The position numbers were made by a program, and so were the translations under genes. From Actinomycetota bacterium (GTDB taxonomy: Bacteria; Actinomycetota; Actinomycetes; S36-B12), in contig VGBQ01000014.1 of assembly GCA_016870425.1 (NCBI GenBank), forward strand, positions 1-23,134: DNA of 23,134 nt, read 5' to 3'. This document shows positions 1 through 7,467 of this stretch, one piece after another. Positions within the stretch are counted from its first letter, which is position 1. Every line of letters starts with the position of its first letter. A model generated the notes under the pieces. It did not search any database. It was not told where the DNA came from and saw only the letters and a program-made list of their open reading frames with translations.

Positions 1-239
1 ACCAGGACGAGCGGCAACTCGATCCCCGCGAGCAGTGCGCGGGATTCCTCGACAGCGTCCTCGGGCACCGCGACGACGATGAGATCGAGATCGCGCGCTG
101 TGGCGAGGTTGCGTACGGCGTGCAGCAGGATCGGTTGCCCGGCGAGGGTGCGCAGCGCCTTGGGAGCGCCGGGACCGAGGCGCTCACCACGCCCGGCCGC
201 GGGCACGATGACCGCCGTCCGTGCAGCGCCGTCGCCCAT
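1..239 (-). CDS. ispD: IspD, 2-C-methyl-D-erythritol 4-phosphate cytidylyltransferase (N-terminal part, cut by window edge)
   Basis: Cytoplasmic enzyme of the non-mevalonate (MEP) isoprenoid pathway that transfers CMP from CTP to methylerythritol phosphate. Only the first 79 or so codons are present; the gene runs off the left edge. The visible part has the cytidylyltransferase nucleotide-binding signature VPAAGRGERLG near residues 12-22, followed by PKAL, and then a Rossmann-type strand (LIVVAVPED). The ATG at 237-239 is preceded by GGAGGT with a 4-base gap. It lies 64 bases after carD on the same strand; carD-ispD is the arrangement in mycobacteria and many other actinobacteria, so cotranscription is likely. 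Family assignment is firm despite the truncation, because other nucleotidyltransferases would not usually combine this motif with this neighbour. Confidence 0.9.
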   Translation of the reverse strand, partial: MGDGAARTAVIVPAAGRGERLGPGAPKALRTLAGQPILLHAVRNLATARDLDLIVVAVPEDAVEESRALLAGIELPLVL

Positions 240-303
240 GGCGACCTCCGCTTCCAGTGACGCGGGCCGCGAGGACTGCCCGCGATGGCCTAGGCCGGGG
301 AGT

Positions 304-786
304 TCAGGACGCGAGGACCTCGTCGAGGATGGCCTCGGCCTTGTCCTCGTTGGTCTTCTCGGCGAGGGCAAGCTCGCTCACCAGGATCTGGCGGGCCTTG
401 GCCAGCATGCGCTTCTCTCCGGCCGAGAGGCCCCGCTCACGCTCACGGCGCCACAGGTCGCGGACGACCTCGGCGACCTTGATGACGTCGCCTGAGGCGA
501 GCTTCTCGAGGTTGGCCTTGTAGCGCCGCGACCAGTTGGTCGGCTCTTCGGTGTAGGGCTGGCGCAGCACCTCAAAAACCCTGTCGAGGCCCTCCGCATT
601 GACGACGTCACGTACCCCCACCAGGTCGACGTTGTCGGCTGGCACGCGCACGGTCAGGTCTCCCTGGGCGACCCGAAGGACGAGGTACTCCTTCTCCGCC
701 CCCTTGATGACCCGGACCTCTACGGCCTCGATGAGAGCAGCCCCGTGATGGGGGTAGACGACGGTGTCGCCAACCTTGAACGTCAT
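304..786 (-). CDS. carD: CarD, RNA polymerase-binding transcription regulator
   Basis: CarD binds the RNA polymerase beta subunit and the upstream edge of the transcription bubble and stabilises open complexes, particularly at rRNA promoters. The 160-residue product is close to the mycobacterial length of 162 and nearly collinear with it as I remember that sequence. The N-terminal polymerase-interacting (Tudor-like) domain spans about residues 1-60 and keeps R25 and R47, which contact polymerase. The C-terminal helical DNA-binding domain keeps W85 (in EPTNWSRRYK), the residue that wedges into the -10 minor groove, and ends in the helical segment LSAGEKRMLAKAR. A GGGG-type ribosome site lies about 11 bases before the ATG. 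It is divergent from the lipoprotein gene and upstream of ispD. Nothing is missing or unusual. Confidence 0.97.
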   Translation of the reverse strand: MTFKVGDTVVYPHHGAALIEAVEVRVIKGAEKEYLVLRVAQGDLTVRVPADNVDLVGVRDVVNAEGLDRVFEVLRQPYTEEPTNWSRRYKANLEKLASGDVIKVAEVVRDLWRRERERGLSAGEKRMLAKARQILVSELALAEKTNEDKAEAILDEVLAS

Positions 787-813
787 AGAGAGAGACCCCT
801 TTCCCGGTCCATC

Positions 814-819
814 AGGATA
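814..819 (-). promoter_or_regulatory. possible -10 element for carD
   Basis: On the minus strand TATCCT lies about 27 bases before the carD start codon, fitting the TANNNT actinobacterial -10 pattern and leaving a short leader. No convincing -35 hexamer is visible 17 bases upstream, so this is tentative. Confidence 0.3.
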
Positions 820-866
820 TCACGGGCATCAGGAGCACCACCCCGAGTCCCGACGAGCCCACCCGC

Positions 867-872
867 TAGTCT
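867..872 (+). promoter_or_regulatory. possible -10 element for the LpqE-like gene
   Basis: TAGTCT matches TANNNT and would give a leader of roughly 60 bases before the GTG at 942. The -35 region is not recognisable. Confidence 0.3.
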
Positions 873-941
873 GAGGGGGTCGCCATGTGCGCGACCGGTC
901 GTCCGCAGCCGATGACCGCGACGTAGCCGCAGGAGCACCAC

Positions 942-1451
942 GTGATCGCTGTGCGCGAGCGCCTCGCCCGCCGACTTGCCCTGGTCGCGACCGTCATCGC
1001 CGTGACTCCCATGCTCGCGGGATGCTGGCAGGGATTCGGGGCAGGCACGACCGCGCAGAGTTCGATGAACTCCGGCAACGGCACGCAGGAGATCCTCGGA
1101 TCACTGCGCATCGAGAACGCCACGATCGTGCGCACGGAGGCCGGTCGGGCATCACTGGTGATGGCCGTCTTCAACCAGGGTGACGTGCCCGACACCCTGT
1201 CGGCCGTGTCGATCGACGGTCAGGCCCTGACCACGCCCCCGGTGACCATCGAGCCAGGCTCATTCGCCACCTTCGGCTACGGCGCCGAGGGTGGCCCCGT
1301 GGAGAACGCCCTCATCGTGGATCCCCTCGCGACACCGGCGGGCTCCTACTCCACGGTGTCCTTGACCTTTACCACCAACGGGATGGCGGACTTCACGTCT
1401 CTCGTGGTGCCGGACGTCGGCTACTACGCCGGCTACGTCCCCGCCAGTTGA
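942..1451 (+). CDS. lpqE: LpqE-like lipoprotein
   Basis: Predicted secreted lipoprotein of 169 residues, function unknown. The N-terminus has arginines (RERLARR), a hydrophobic stretch and the lipobox LAGC with the lipidated cysteine at residue 28, so the mature protein should be anchored on the outer face of the membrane. The mature part is beta-rich, with segments resembling M. tuberculosis LpqE, for example LVMAVFNQGDVPDTLSAV in the middle and a C-terminal strand before VVP. In M. tuberculosis lpqE is likewise divergent from carD, which supports the name. The fold may be related to the PCu(A)C copper-chaperone-like proteins, but I see no Met/His copper motif. The GTG at 942 was chosen because AGGAG sits 6 bases upstream. 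The name rests on synteny and remembered similarity. Confidence 0.72.
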   Translation: MIAVRERLARRLALVATVIAVTPMLAGCWQGFGAGTTAQSSMNSGNGTQEILGSLRIENATIVRTEAGRASLVMAVFNQGDVPDTLSAVSIDGQALTTPPVTIEPGSFATFGYGAEGGPVENALIVDPLATPAGSYSTVSLTFTTNGMADFTSLVVPDVGYYAGYVPAS

Positions 1452-1481
1452 TCAGCTGATCGCGTCGGCGACGGGTCGGGC

Positions 1482-2165
1482 CTACTCCGCTTCGAACTTG
1501 TAGCCCAGGCCGCGCACGGTCAGGATCAGCGACGGGTGATGCGGATCCTCCTCGATCTTTGCGCGCAGTCGCTTCACGTGGACATCCAGCGTCTTGGTGT
1601 CGCCGACGTAGTCCGAACCCCACACACGGTCGATGATCTGACCGCGGGTGAGGACGCGTCCGGCGTTGCGCACGAGCAACTCGAGCAGGTCGAACTCCTT
1701 CAGCGGCATCGCGACCGTCTCCCCGCGGACCGCGACCACATGGCGATCGACATCGATGCGCACCGGCCCGGCCTCGAGGATGCTTGGCAGCATCTCCTCG
1801 GGCTCGCCTCGTCGCCGGAGGACAGCCCGGATGCGAGCCACGAGCTCGCGGGAGGAGAAGGGCTTGGTGACGTAGTCGTCTGCGCCAAGCTCCAGGCCGA
1901 CGACCTTGTCGACCTCCCCGTCCTTGGCGGTCACCATGATGATGGGCACGGCTGAACGCTGGCGCAAAGTCCTGCACACCTCCGTGCCCGAGATGCCGGG
2001 CAGCATGAGGTCGAGGAGCACGAGGTCGGCTCCGTGACGGTCGAACTCATCGAGCGCAGCGGCGCCGTCGGCAGCGACGCCGACCTCGTATCCCTCTCGC
2101 CGCAGCATGAAGGACAGCGCATCCGAGAACGACTCCTCGTCCTCCACCACCAGGACCCGTGTCAC
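1482..2165 (-). CDS. regX3: RegX3/PhoP-type phosphate response regulator
   Basis: OmpR-family response regulator of 227 residues; with SenX3 it controls the phosphate-starvation response in actinobacteria. The receiver domain (about residues 1-120) has acidic residues E8/D9, phospho-acceptor D52 in LLDLMLPG, T79 and K101, the same positions as in M. tuberculosis RegX3. The C-terminal winged helix carries the typical LKEFDLLELLVRNAGRV and DVHVKRLRAKI segments. The start is taken as the GTG at 2163-2165, preceded by a GGAGGGGG ribosome site; a longer in-frame reading to 2282 adds a low-complexity stretch with no homology and overlaps senX3. The GTG overlaps the senX3 stop (GTGA), implying translational coupling. 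It converges with the lipoprotein gene across about 30 bases. Confidence 0.95.
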   Translation of the reverse strand: MTRVLVVEDEESFSDALSFMLRREGYEVGVAADGAAALDEFDRHGADLVLLDLMLPGISGTEVCRTLRQRSAVPIIMVTAKDGEVDKVVGLELGADDYVTKPFSSRELVARIRAVLRRRGEPEEMLPSILEAGPVRIDVDRHVVAVRGETVAMPLKEFDLLELLVRNAGRVLTRGQIIDRVWGSDYVGDTKTLDVHVKRLRAKIEEDPHHPSLILTVRGLGYKFEAE

Positions 2166-3274
2166 GAGACCCCCTCCTCCGTCGCAGGGCCCTCGAGGCC
2201 CGTGTTCGCGCCCCAGGATCCAGCGCCGGGGGCAAGGGGCAGCCGCAGTGTGAACGTCGACCCGACGCCCACCTCGGACCACACGGCGACGTCACCACCG
2301 TGGTTGACGCACACGTGCTTGACGATCGCCAGGCCCAGACCGGTGCCGCCGGTGGCACGGGAGCGGGCGGGGTCCGCGCGATAGAAGCGCTCGAAGATGC
2401 GATCCAGGTCGTGTGACGCGATGCCGATGCCCTGGTCCTTGACGTCGATCTGCACCGTGCCGCCATCCGAGTGCGCGGCGACCGCGACGCGCGTGTGATC
2501 GGGCGAGTAGGTCACCGCATTGGCGACGAGGTTGCGCAGGGCCGTGAGCACCTGCTGGCGATCCCCCACCAGCTCCGCGCCCGGCGCTCCGATGACGACG
2601 AGTTCAATGCCCCGAGCGTCGGCAAAGGGCCGCACCTCATCGACAGCCTGCGTGATGACGGGGTCGATCTCGAAGACCGCGGCGCGAGCGAGGGGATCAT
2701 CCCCCTGGAGGCGCGACAGCTCGATGATGTCGTTGATGAGGGAGGACAATCTCGAGGACTCCACGATCATGCGCTCGGCGAAGCGCTGCACGCTCTCCTT
2801 GTCTTCAGCAGAGCTCAAGATCGCCTCCGCGAGCAGGGCGAGGGCGCCCACGGGGGTCTTGAGTTCGTGGCTGACATTGGCGACGAAGTCACGCCGGACA
2901 GCGTCGACGCGGCGCTCCTCCGCGAGATCTTCGACCAGGACGACATACAACCCAGGGGATAGGGGAGCGACGGTCGCGCGCAGGTCGAGCATGCCCCGGC
3001 CCAGCGGTGGGCGGCGGATGCGTATCTCGCGATCCTGAGCCGTGCCGCGGGCAGCGCAGGCGTGCACGAGTTCGTGCACGTCGGCCACGGCAAGAGCATC
3101 GCGGCGGACCAGACCCAACGCCTCGGCTCGCGGTGTTGTGCGCAGGACGTTGCCCTCGCCGTCCACGATGAGCGAGGCCATGGGCAAGACCCCCAGCAGG
3201 GCCACGACCTGGTCCGGGATCGAGCGCGCAGCCGACAGCCCCTCCGGAGTCGCGGTCGCAGGTCGGCCGGCCAT
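2162..3274 (-). CDS. senX3: SenX3/PhoR-type sensor histidine kinase lacking membrane segments
   Basis: Sensor kinase partner of RegX3, 370 residues. A PAS-like region occupies about residues 20-120, followed by the dimerisation/phospho-acceptor domain with the H-box FVANVSHELKTPV (H136) and an ATPase domain with the N box (LRNLVANAVTYSPD), G1 (DQGIGI) and G2 (GGTGLGLAI). M. tuberculosis SenX3 begins with two transmembrane helices; here the protein starts almost directly at the PAS region. An in-frame stop lies only six codons upstream of the ATG with no alternative start between, and other frames upstream show no hydrophobic helix. It is therefore predicted to be soluble or membrane-associated through a partner. 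It is divergent from phoU, whose product is the usual negative input to this kinase. Confidence 0.93.
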   Translation of the reverse strand: MAGRPATATPEGLSAARSIPDQVVALLGVLPMASLIVDGEGNVLRTTPRAEALGLVRRDALAVADVHELVHACAARGTAQDREIRIRRPPLGRGMLDLRATVAPLSPGLYVVLVEDLAEERRVDAVRRDFVANVSHELKTPVGALALLAEAILSSAEDKESVQRFAERMIVESSRLSSLINDIIELSRLQGDDPLARAAVFEIDPVITQAVDEVRPFADARGIELVVIGAPGAELVGDRQQVLTALRNLVANAVTYSPDHTRVAVAAHSDGGTVQIDVKDQGIGIASHDLDRIFERFYRADPARSRATGGTGLGLAIVKHVCVNHGGDVAVWSEVGVGSTFTLRLPLAPGAGSWGANTGLEGPATEEGVS

Positions 3275-3280
3275 GCCGTC

Positions 3281-3286
3281 ACGATA
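3281..3286 (-). promoter_or_regulatory. -10 element of a probable leaderless senX3 promoter
   Basis: On the minus strand TATCGT is followed by exactly six bases and then the senX3 ATG. There is no well-placed Shine-Dalgarno sequence, so transcription would begin at or next to the start codon. The same spacing occurs at dtd and glnR. Confidence 0.45.
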
Positions 3287-3345
3287 GGCGCCTCACGCCC
3301 GAGCGCCCATGGGGAGCCACCCTGCGGCGCCAGGATTGTCCGATC

Positions 3346-3399
3346 GTTCACCCTCGGGTGCCCACCGTTCACTCCGTGCTCGACGACCGTTCATCTAGG
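3346..3399 (+). promoter_or_regulatory. PHO-box-like direct repeats (RegX3/PhoP operator) between senX3 and phoU
   Basis: Three GTTCA cores begin at 3346, 3367 and 3389, that is 21 and 22 bases apart, or two turns of helix. Read as 11-base units the array is GTTCACCCTCG, a degenerate 10-base unit, GTTCACTCCGT, a degenerate unit and GTTCATCTAGG. Streptomyces PhoP binds 11-base direct repeat units with a GTTCACC-like consensus, so this is a good candidate operator for the adjacent response regulator. It overlaps the predicted phoU promoter. Confidence 0.7.
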
Positions 3400-3401
3400 C
3401 T
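3396..3401 (+). promoter_or_regulatory. -10 element for phoU
   Basis: TAGGCT follows the last PHO-box unit and fits TANNNT, leaving a leader of about 25 bases before the phoU ATG. The -35 region is occupied by the repeats rather than by a consensus hexamer, as expected for an activator-dependent promoter. Confidence 0.45.
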
Positions 3402-3430
3402 GGCCACCATGCTCCATCGGGAGGTGAACC

Positions 3431-4099
3431 ATGCGTGAGGCGTTCACGGCCGAGCTCGACGCCATCAGCGACGACCTCGTCCACCTGACGCGCCTGGTCG
3501 GCTCCGCCATGAACCGCGCCACCCAGGCACTCCTCGATGCCGACCTCCGCCTCGCCGAGGAGGTCATCGCCGCGGATGAGCAGGTCGACGTGATCACCTC
3601 CGAGACGGAGGAGAAGTGCTTCGACGTCATCGCCTTGCAGGCACCCGTCGCGTCGGACCTGCGCATCGTCATCGGCGCCCTGCGCATCGCCTCGTCCTTG
3701 GAGCGCATGGGCGATCTCGCCGAGCATGTCGCCAAGCAGGCACGCATGCGCTACCCCGCACCGGCGATTCCACAGGAATTGCGTGGCACCTTCGCTGAGA
3801 TGGGCGGCATTGCCGAAGCGATCGTGTCCAAGACGGGTGCGGTGATCGCAACCAAGGACGTCGCGCTGGCAACCGACATTGCCCGCCATGACGAGCAGAT
3901 GGACCACCTTCACCGTGAGCTCTTCACTATCGTCCTGTCCCCCTCGTGGAAGCACGGCGTGGAAGCGGCCATCGACGTCACCCTGCTCTCACGCTTCTAC
4001 GAGCGGTACGCCGACCACGCGGTCTCGGTGACCCGCCGCGTGGTGACCATCGTGACCGGAGAGCCCTACGCAGGGGTCACTCTCGACTCCGGACACTGA
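3431..4099 (+). CDS. phoU: PhoU, phosphate signalling regulator
   Basis: Cytoplasmic all-helical protein of 222 residues that links the Pst phosphate transporter to the SenX3-type kinase and silences the phosphate regulon when phosphate is plentiful. The two tandem PhoU domains each show the metal-binding ExxxD signature: ERMGDLAEHV (E91, D95) in the first and ERYADHA (E191, D195) in the second. Length is normal. The ATG has a very strong GGGAGGTGA ribosome site just upstream. It is divergent from senX3 and lies behind the PHO-box array, so it is probably induced by the system it restrains, a negative feedback loop. It corresponds to mycobacterial PhoY1/PhoY2. Confidence 0.95.
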   Translation: MREAFTAELDAISDDLVHLTRLVGSAMNRATQALLDADLRLAEEVIAADEQVDVITSETEEKCFDVIALQAPVASDLRIVIGALRIASSLERMGDLAEHVAKQARMRYPAPAIPQELRGTFAEMGGIAEAIVSKTGAVIATKDVALATDIARHDEQMDHLHRELFTIVLSPSWKHGVEAAIDVTLLSRFYERYADHAVSVTRRVVTIVTGEPYAGVTLDSGH

Positions 4100-4106
4100 G
4101 GTGACC

Positions 4107-4122
4107 GGGGCAAAGATGCCCC
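4107..4122 (+). terminator. small hairpin after phoU
   Basis: A 6-base perfect stem (GGGGCA / TGCCCC) with loop AAGA lies 8 bases after the phoU stop, without a T-run. It could be a weak terminator separating phoU from mshA. An alternative fold pairs the following CCCC with GGGG. Confidence 0.3.
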
Positions 4123-4174
4123 TCAGGGGGGAATACGCCACAATGGTGGGCCGTTCAGCCCTCGGGAGGTGGCT

Positions 4175-5461
4175 GTGACTCGAACTCTGCGCGACATCCG
4201 GCCACGCCGGGTCGCTGTCGTGTCGCTGCACACCTCACCGCTGGACCAGCCGGGCACGGGCGACGCCGGCGGGCTCAATGTCTACGTGCTCGAGACGTCA
4301 CGTCGACTGGCCGCTGCGGGGGTGCAGGTCGAGATCTTCACGCGGGCGGTGTCCTCCTCCATGCCGACCACGGTCGAGCTCGCACCCGGCGTGAGCGTCA
4401 CTCATCTGCGTGCCGGACCCTTCGAGGAACTCCCGAAGGAGGATCTCCCGGCGCAGATGTGCGCCTTCAGCGCAGGCCTGCTGCGCGCGGAAGCCGGTCG
4501 CCCCCCCGGGTGGTTCGACCTCATCCATTCGCACTACTGGCTGTCGGGTCAGGTAGGCTGGCTTGCCTCCGAGCGCTGGGACGTGCCGCTCGTGCACTCC
4601 ATGCACACCATGGCGAAGGTGAAGAACCTCGAACTCGCCGCCGGTGACCGGCCCGAGCCCCAGGTGCGCGTGATCGGCGAAGAGCAGGTCGTCGACCATG
4701 CCTCGCGGCTCATTGCCAACACCGGAGATGAGGCCGCACAGTTGATGGACCTCTACGCCGCCTCGCCGCACGCGATCGACGTCGTGCACCCGGGCGTGGA
4801 TCTCTCCGTCTTCTCCCCGGGCGATCGTCTGGCCGCCCGAGCGGCACTCGGCATCAAGCCGGGCGCGCACCTGCTGCTCTTCGTCGGTCGCATACAGCCG
4901 CTCAAGGCTCCCGATGTGCTCCTGCGCGCCGTCGCCCGCATGGTCGAGGCCGACCCGTCCCGCCGTGAGGATCTCGTCGTGGCCATCTGCGGCGGCCCCT
5001 CCGGCAGCGGGCTCGAGCACCCGACGGCCCTGGCCGACCTCGCTACCTCGCTCGGCATAGCCGACATCGTCCGGTTCGAGCCACCGGCCGACCGCGCACG
5101 CCTCGCCGAGTGGTATCGCGCCGCCGACGCCACCGTCGTGCCGTCCTACTCGGAGTCCTTCGGCCTCGTGGCCATCGAGTCCCAAGCGTGCGGCACTCCC
5201 GTCGTCGCTGCCTCCGTCGGCGGCCTGCGCACCGCGGTGGCCGACGGTCGCTCCGGCCTCCTCGTGGCAAGCCACGATCCCGGTGAGTGGGCACGTGCAC
5301 TGGAGCGCATGACCACGGGGGAGCGGCAGCGCCTCGCCGACGGTGCCCGCCCGCATGCCGAAGGCTTCAGTTGGGATGCGACCGCGCGCGGCCTCATCGA
5401 CTCCTACGCGCAGGCCATCGGCGAGCACGCGGCTCTACCCCTCGCCATCGGCACGCCATGA
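4175..5461 (+). CDS. mshA: MshA, D-inositol 3-phosphate glycosyltransferase
   Basis: First committed enzyme of mycothiol synthesis; it joins N-acetylglucosamine from UDP-GlcNAc to 1-L-myo-inositol 1-phosphate. The 428-residue product is a two-domain GT-B protein of family GT4. The N-terminal domain has the acceptor/donor loop TSPLDQPGTGDAGGLNVYV near residues 20-38. The C-terminal domain has LLFVGRIQPLKAPDVLL and the EX7E motif in PSYSESFGLVAIE (E327, E335). The GTG at 4175 is preferred to the one at 4169 because the latter lies within the GGGAGG ribosome site, which is 5 bases before 4175. It overlaps the next gene by four bases (ATGA). mshD, the last step of the pathway, is 11 kb downstream. 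The shorter reading is close to corynebacterial MshA in size. Confidence 0.95.
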   Translation: MTRTLRDIRPRRVAVVSLHTSPLDQPGTGDAGGLNVYVLETSRRLAAAGVQVEIFTRAVSSSMPTTVELAPGVSVTHLRAGPFEELPKEDLPAQMCAFSAGLLRAEAGRPPGWFDLIHSHYWLSGQVGWLASERWDVPLVHSMHTMAKVKNLELAAGDRPEPQVRVIGEEQVVDHASRLIANTGDEAAQLMDLYAASPHAIDVVHPGVDLSVFSPGDRLAARAALGIKPGAHLLLFVGRIQPLKAPDVLLRAVARMVEADPSRREDLVVAICGGPSGSGLEHPTALADLATSLGIADIVRFEPPADRARLAEWYRAADATVVPSYSESFGLVAIESQACGTPVVAASVGGLRTAVADGRSGLLVASHDPGEWARALERMTTGERQRLADGARPHAEGFSWDATARGLIDSYAQAIGEHAALPLAIGTP

Positions 5462-5967
5462 CAGGTGACTCGACCGCCAGGGCCTCGGCCACGCGCGCCG
5501 TCGAGACCGCCCTCACCGAGACCGGCCTTCCGGTCGAGCGCACCGACGAGCACACCTTCGTGGTGACACTCGAGGGCGAGCACAAGCTCCGCACGACGGT
5601 TTCGCTCGCAGTCGGCGATCACGCCCTCTCCATCAATGCCTTTGTGGCACGGCGCCCGGACGAGAACGCCGAGGCCGTCTACCGCTGGCTGCTGGAGCGC
5701 AATCGCCGGATGTACGCCGTCGCCTTCTGCATCGACCATCTCGGTGACGTCTATCTCTCGGGGCGGACATCCCTGGGCGCCGTGACCCGTGATGAGGTCG
5801 ACCGCATTCTCGGCTGCGTAGCGGAGTACTCCGACGGATCGTTCAACACCATCCTCGAGCTCGGCTTCGCCACCGCGATTCGCCGCGAGTGGCAGTGGCG
5901 TGTCGACCGAGGCGAGCCCACGGGCAATCTCGAGGCGTTCCGACACCTGGCCGAGCAGTCCGACTGA
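5458..5967 (+). CDS. YbjN-domain protein
   Basis: A 169-residue cytoplasmic protein of the YbjN family, whose fold resembles type III secretion chaperones; the biochemical role is unknown. The recognisable core runs from TFVVTLEGEHKLRTTVSL through YRWLLERNRRMYAVAFCIDHLGDVYLSGRT to the C-terminal helices. A homologue (Rv0487) sits immediately after mshA in M. tuberculosis, and the same order is seen here. The ATG overlaps the mshA stop (ATGA), so the two are translationally coupled. Conservation of this pairing suggests a link to mycothiol metabolism or simply an old operon; the sequence does not say which. Confidence 0.82.
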   Translation: MTGDSTARASATRAVETALTETGLPVERTDEHTFVVTLEGEHKLRTTVSLAVGDHALSINAFVARRPDENAEAVYRWLLERNRRMYAVAFCIDHLGDVYLSGRTSLGAVTRDEVDRILGCVAEYSDGSFNTILELGFATAIRREWQWRVDRGEPTGNLEAFRHLAEQSD

Positions 5968-5986
5968 CGGTTGGGAGGATGGCGCC

Positions 5987-6742
5987 ATGACCGCGCCCTA
6001 CACCCTGGTCCTGCTCCGCCACGGCGAGAGCGAGTGGAACGCCCGCAACCTCTTCACCGGCTGGGTCGACGTAGGCCTGTCCGACAAGGGTCGCGAGGAG
6101 GCCGCGCGTGGCGGACGCCTGCTGGCGGAGTCGGGCGTGCTGCCGGACGTGGTGCACACATCGCTGCTCACGCGCGCGATCACTACCGCCAATATCGCGC
6201 TGGGCGAGGCCGGGCGAGCGTGGATCCCGGTCGTGCGCAACTGGCGCCTCAACGAGCGGCACTACGGCGACCTCCAGGGCAAGGACAAGAAGGCCACCCT
6301 GGAGCAGTACGGCGAGGAGCAATTCATGCTCTGGCGGCGTTCCTACGACGTGCCCCCTCCCCCCATCGATCCCGACAGCGAGTTCGCGCAGACCTATGAC
6401 CCCCGCTACGCCGCGCTCCCCCCCGAGGCGCGTCCGCGCACCGAGTGCCTCAAGGACGTCGTGCATCGACTCATTCCCTACTGGGAGGACGTGATTGTCG
6501 CCGAGGGCCTGCGCCGCGGGCAGACCGTGCTCGTGGCGGCACACGGCAATTCACTGCGCGCACTCGTCAAGCACCTCGACGGCATCTCCGACACCGACAT
6601 CGCCGCACTCAACATCCCCACGGGCATCCCGCTCGTCTATCGGCTGGACACCGATCTGAAGCCGCTTGTCCCGGGCGGGGAATACCTCGATCCCGAGGCC
6701 GCCGCGAGCGCTGCCGCAGCCGTGGCCAACCAGGGTCGCTGA
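5987..6742 (+). CDS. gpmA: 2,3-bisphosphoglycerate-dependent phosphoglycerate mutase
   Basis: Glycolytic/gluconeogenic enzyme interconverting 3- and 2-phosphoglycerate through a phosphohistidine. The 251-residue protein starts TLVLLRHGESEWNARNLFTGW, with the phosphorylated histidine at H12 after R11; the second active-site histidine is H186 in AAHGNS. The RLNERHYGDLQGKDK segment (substrate phosphate binding) and length match the dPGM family. The ATG at 5987 has GGGAGG eight bases upstream. It follows the YbjN gene by 19 bases and precedes the AlaX-like gene by one. The mycobacterial orthologue (gpm1) also lies between the mshA-Rv0487 pair and senX3-regX3. Confidence 0.96.
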   Translation: MTAPYTLVLLRHGESEWNARNLFTGWVDVGLSDKGREEAARGGRLLAESGVLPDVVHTSLLTRAITTANIALGEAGRAWIPVVRNWRLNERHYGDLQGKDKKATLEQYGEEQFMLWRRSYDVPPPPIDPDSEFAQTYDPRYAALPPEARPRTECLKDVVHRLIPYWEDVIVAEGLRRGQTVLVAAHGNSLRALVKHLDGISDTDIAALNIPTGIPLVYRLDTDLKPLVPGGEYLDPEAAASAAAAVANQGR

Positions 6743-6743
6743 C

Positions 6744-7463
6744 GTGGGGACCACCCGGCTCGAGTTGGACGACACCACCCTGCGCGAGTGGACCGCGACG
6801 GTCGTCGCGGTCGATCCGGAGCAGGGCATCGCGCTCGACCGCTCGGCCTTCTACCCCGGCGGTGGCGGACAACCCCCCGACCACGGCGTACTGCTCTGGG
6901 GGGGCGTGCAGACGCGCATCGTCGGCGCGCGCTACGGCGACGACGTATGGCTGATCCCGGCCGAAGGTGACCCACTCCCCGCGGTGGGCACGTCGGTGCA
7001 GGGCGCGATCGACGACCCTCGGCGCACGGCGCTCATGCGCACTCACTCAGGGCTGCACGTGCTCTCCGGCGTGGTCTTCCGCGACTTCGGGGCGCTCGTC
7101 ACGGGGTCGAACATGGAGCCACTGGAGGGCCGCCTCGACTTCAATCTGGAGGGGATCCCCGAGGGCTTCAAGGAGTCCGTCGAGGATGCGATCAACGCCG
7201 AAGTGGAGGCCGACCGCGCGATCCGCGCGTACTCCCTGGCGCGTGACGAGGCATTCGCGATCCCCGACATCATCCGTACGGCGACCAACCTGCTGCCGCC
7301 GGAGATCGAGATCGTGCGCATCGTCGACATCGACGGCCTCGACGTGCAGGCCGACGGCGGCACCCATGTCGCGTCAACCCGACAGGTCGGGCGCATGCGC
7401 GTCGTCAAGGTGGAGAACAAGGGCAAGGGCTTCCGGCGCATCCGCGTCGCACTCGAGGACTGA
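6744..7463 (+). CDS. AlaX-like alanyl-tRNA editing protein
   Basis: Free-standing relative of the alanyl-tRNA synthetase editing domain, which hydrolyses tRNA-Ala mischarged with serine or glycine. The 239-residue product has the family signature FYPGGGGQP (residues 36-44), the first zinc motif HSGLH (H101, H105) and the second motif as DGGTH (D204 to H208). In AlaRS and most AlaX proteins that last motif is CGGTH, so a zinc-ligand cysteine is replaced by aspartate. The rest of the C-terminal domain (IEIVRIVDIDGLDVQADGG, RRIRVAL) is intact. The GTG at 6744 starts one base after the gpm stop, so the gene depends on upstream transcription; its ribosome site is weak. Either a functional zinc variant or an altered activity is possible. 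Confidence 0.85.
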   Translation: MGTTRLELDDTTLREWTATVVAVDPEQGIALDRSAFYPGGGGQPPDHGVLLWGGVQTRIVGARYGDDVWLIPAEGDPLPAVGTSVQGAIDDPRRTALMRTHSGLHVLSGVVFRDFGALVTGSNMEPLEGRLDFNLEGIPEGFKESVEDAINAEVEADRAIRAYSLARDEAFAIPDIIRTATNLLPPEIEIVRIVDIDGLDVQADGGTHVASTRQVGRMRVVKVENKGKGFRRIRVALED

Positions 7464-7467
7464 GGGC

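Noticed and set aside
261..284. 7-base stem (CGCGGGC / GCCCGCG) between carD and ispD as a terminator
   Set aside because: Short, with a 10-base loop and no T-run; carD and ispD are normally cotranscribed, and such stems are frequent by chance at this GC content.
1450..1461. Palindrome GATCAGCTGATC at the lipoprotein stop as an operator or terminator
   Set aside because: It overlaps the stop codon, lacks a loop and lies between convergent genes where an operator is not expected.
2166..2282. N-terminal extension of RegX3
   Set aside because: The extra 39 residues lie within senX3 coding sequence, are low complexity, and the GTG at 2165 has a good ribosome site and starts exactly at the receiver fold.
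4298..5428. Long open frame of 376 codons on the minus strand inside mshA
   Set aside because: It is antisense to a clear GT4 enzyme, has an Arg/Gly/His-rich composition typical of GC-rich shadow frames, and has no ribosome site.
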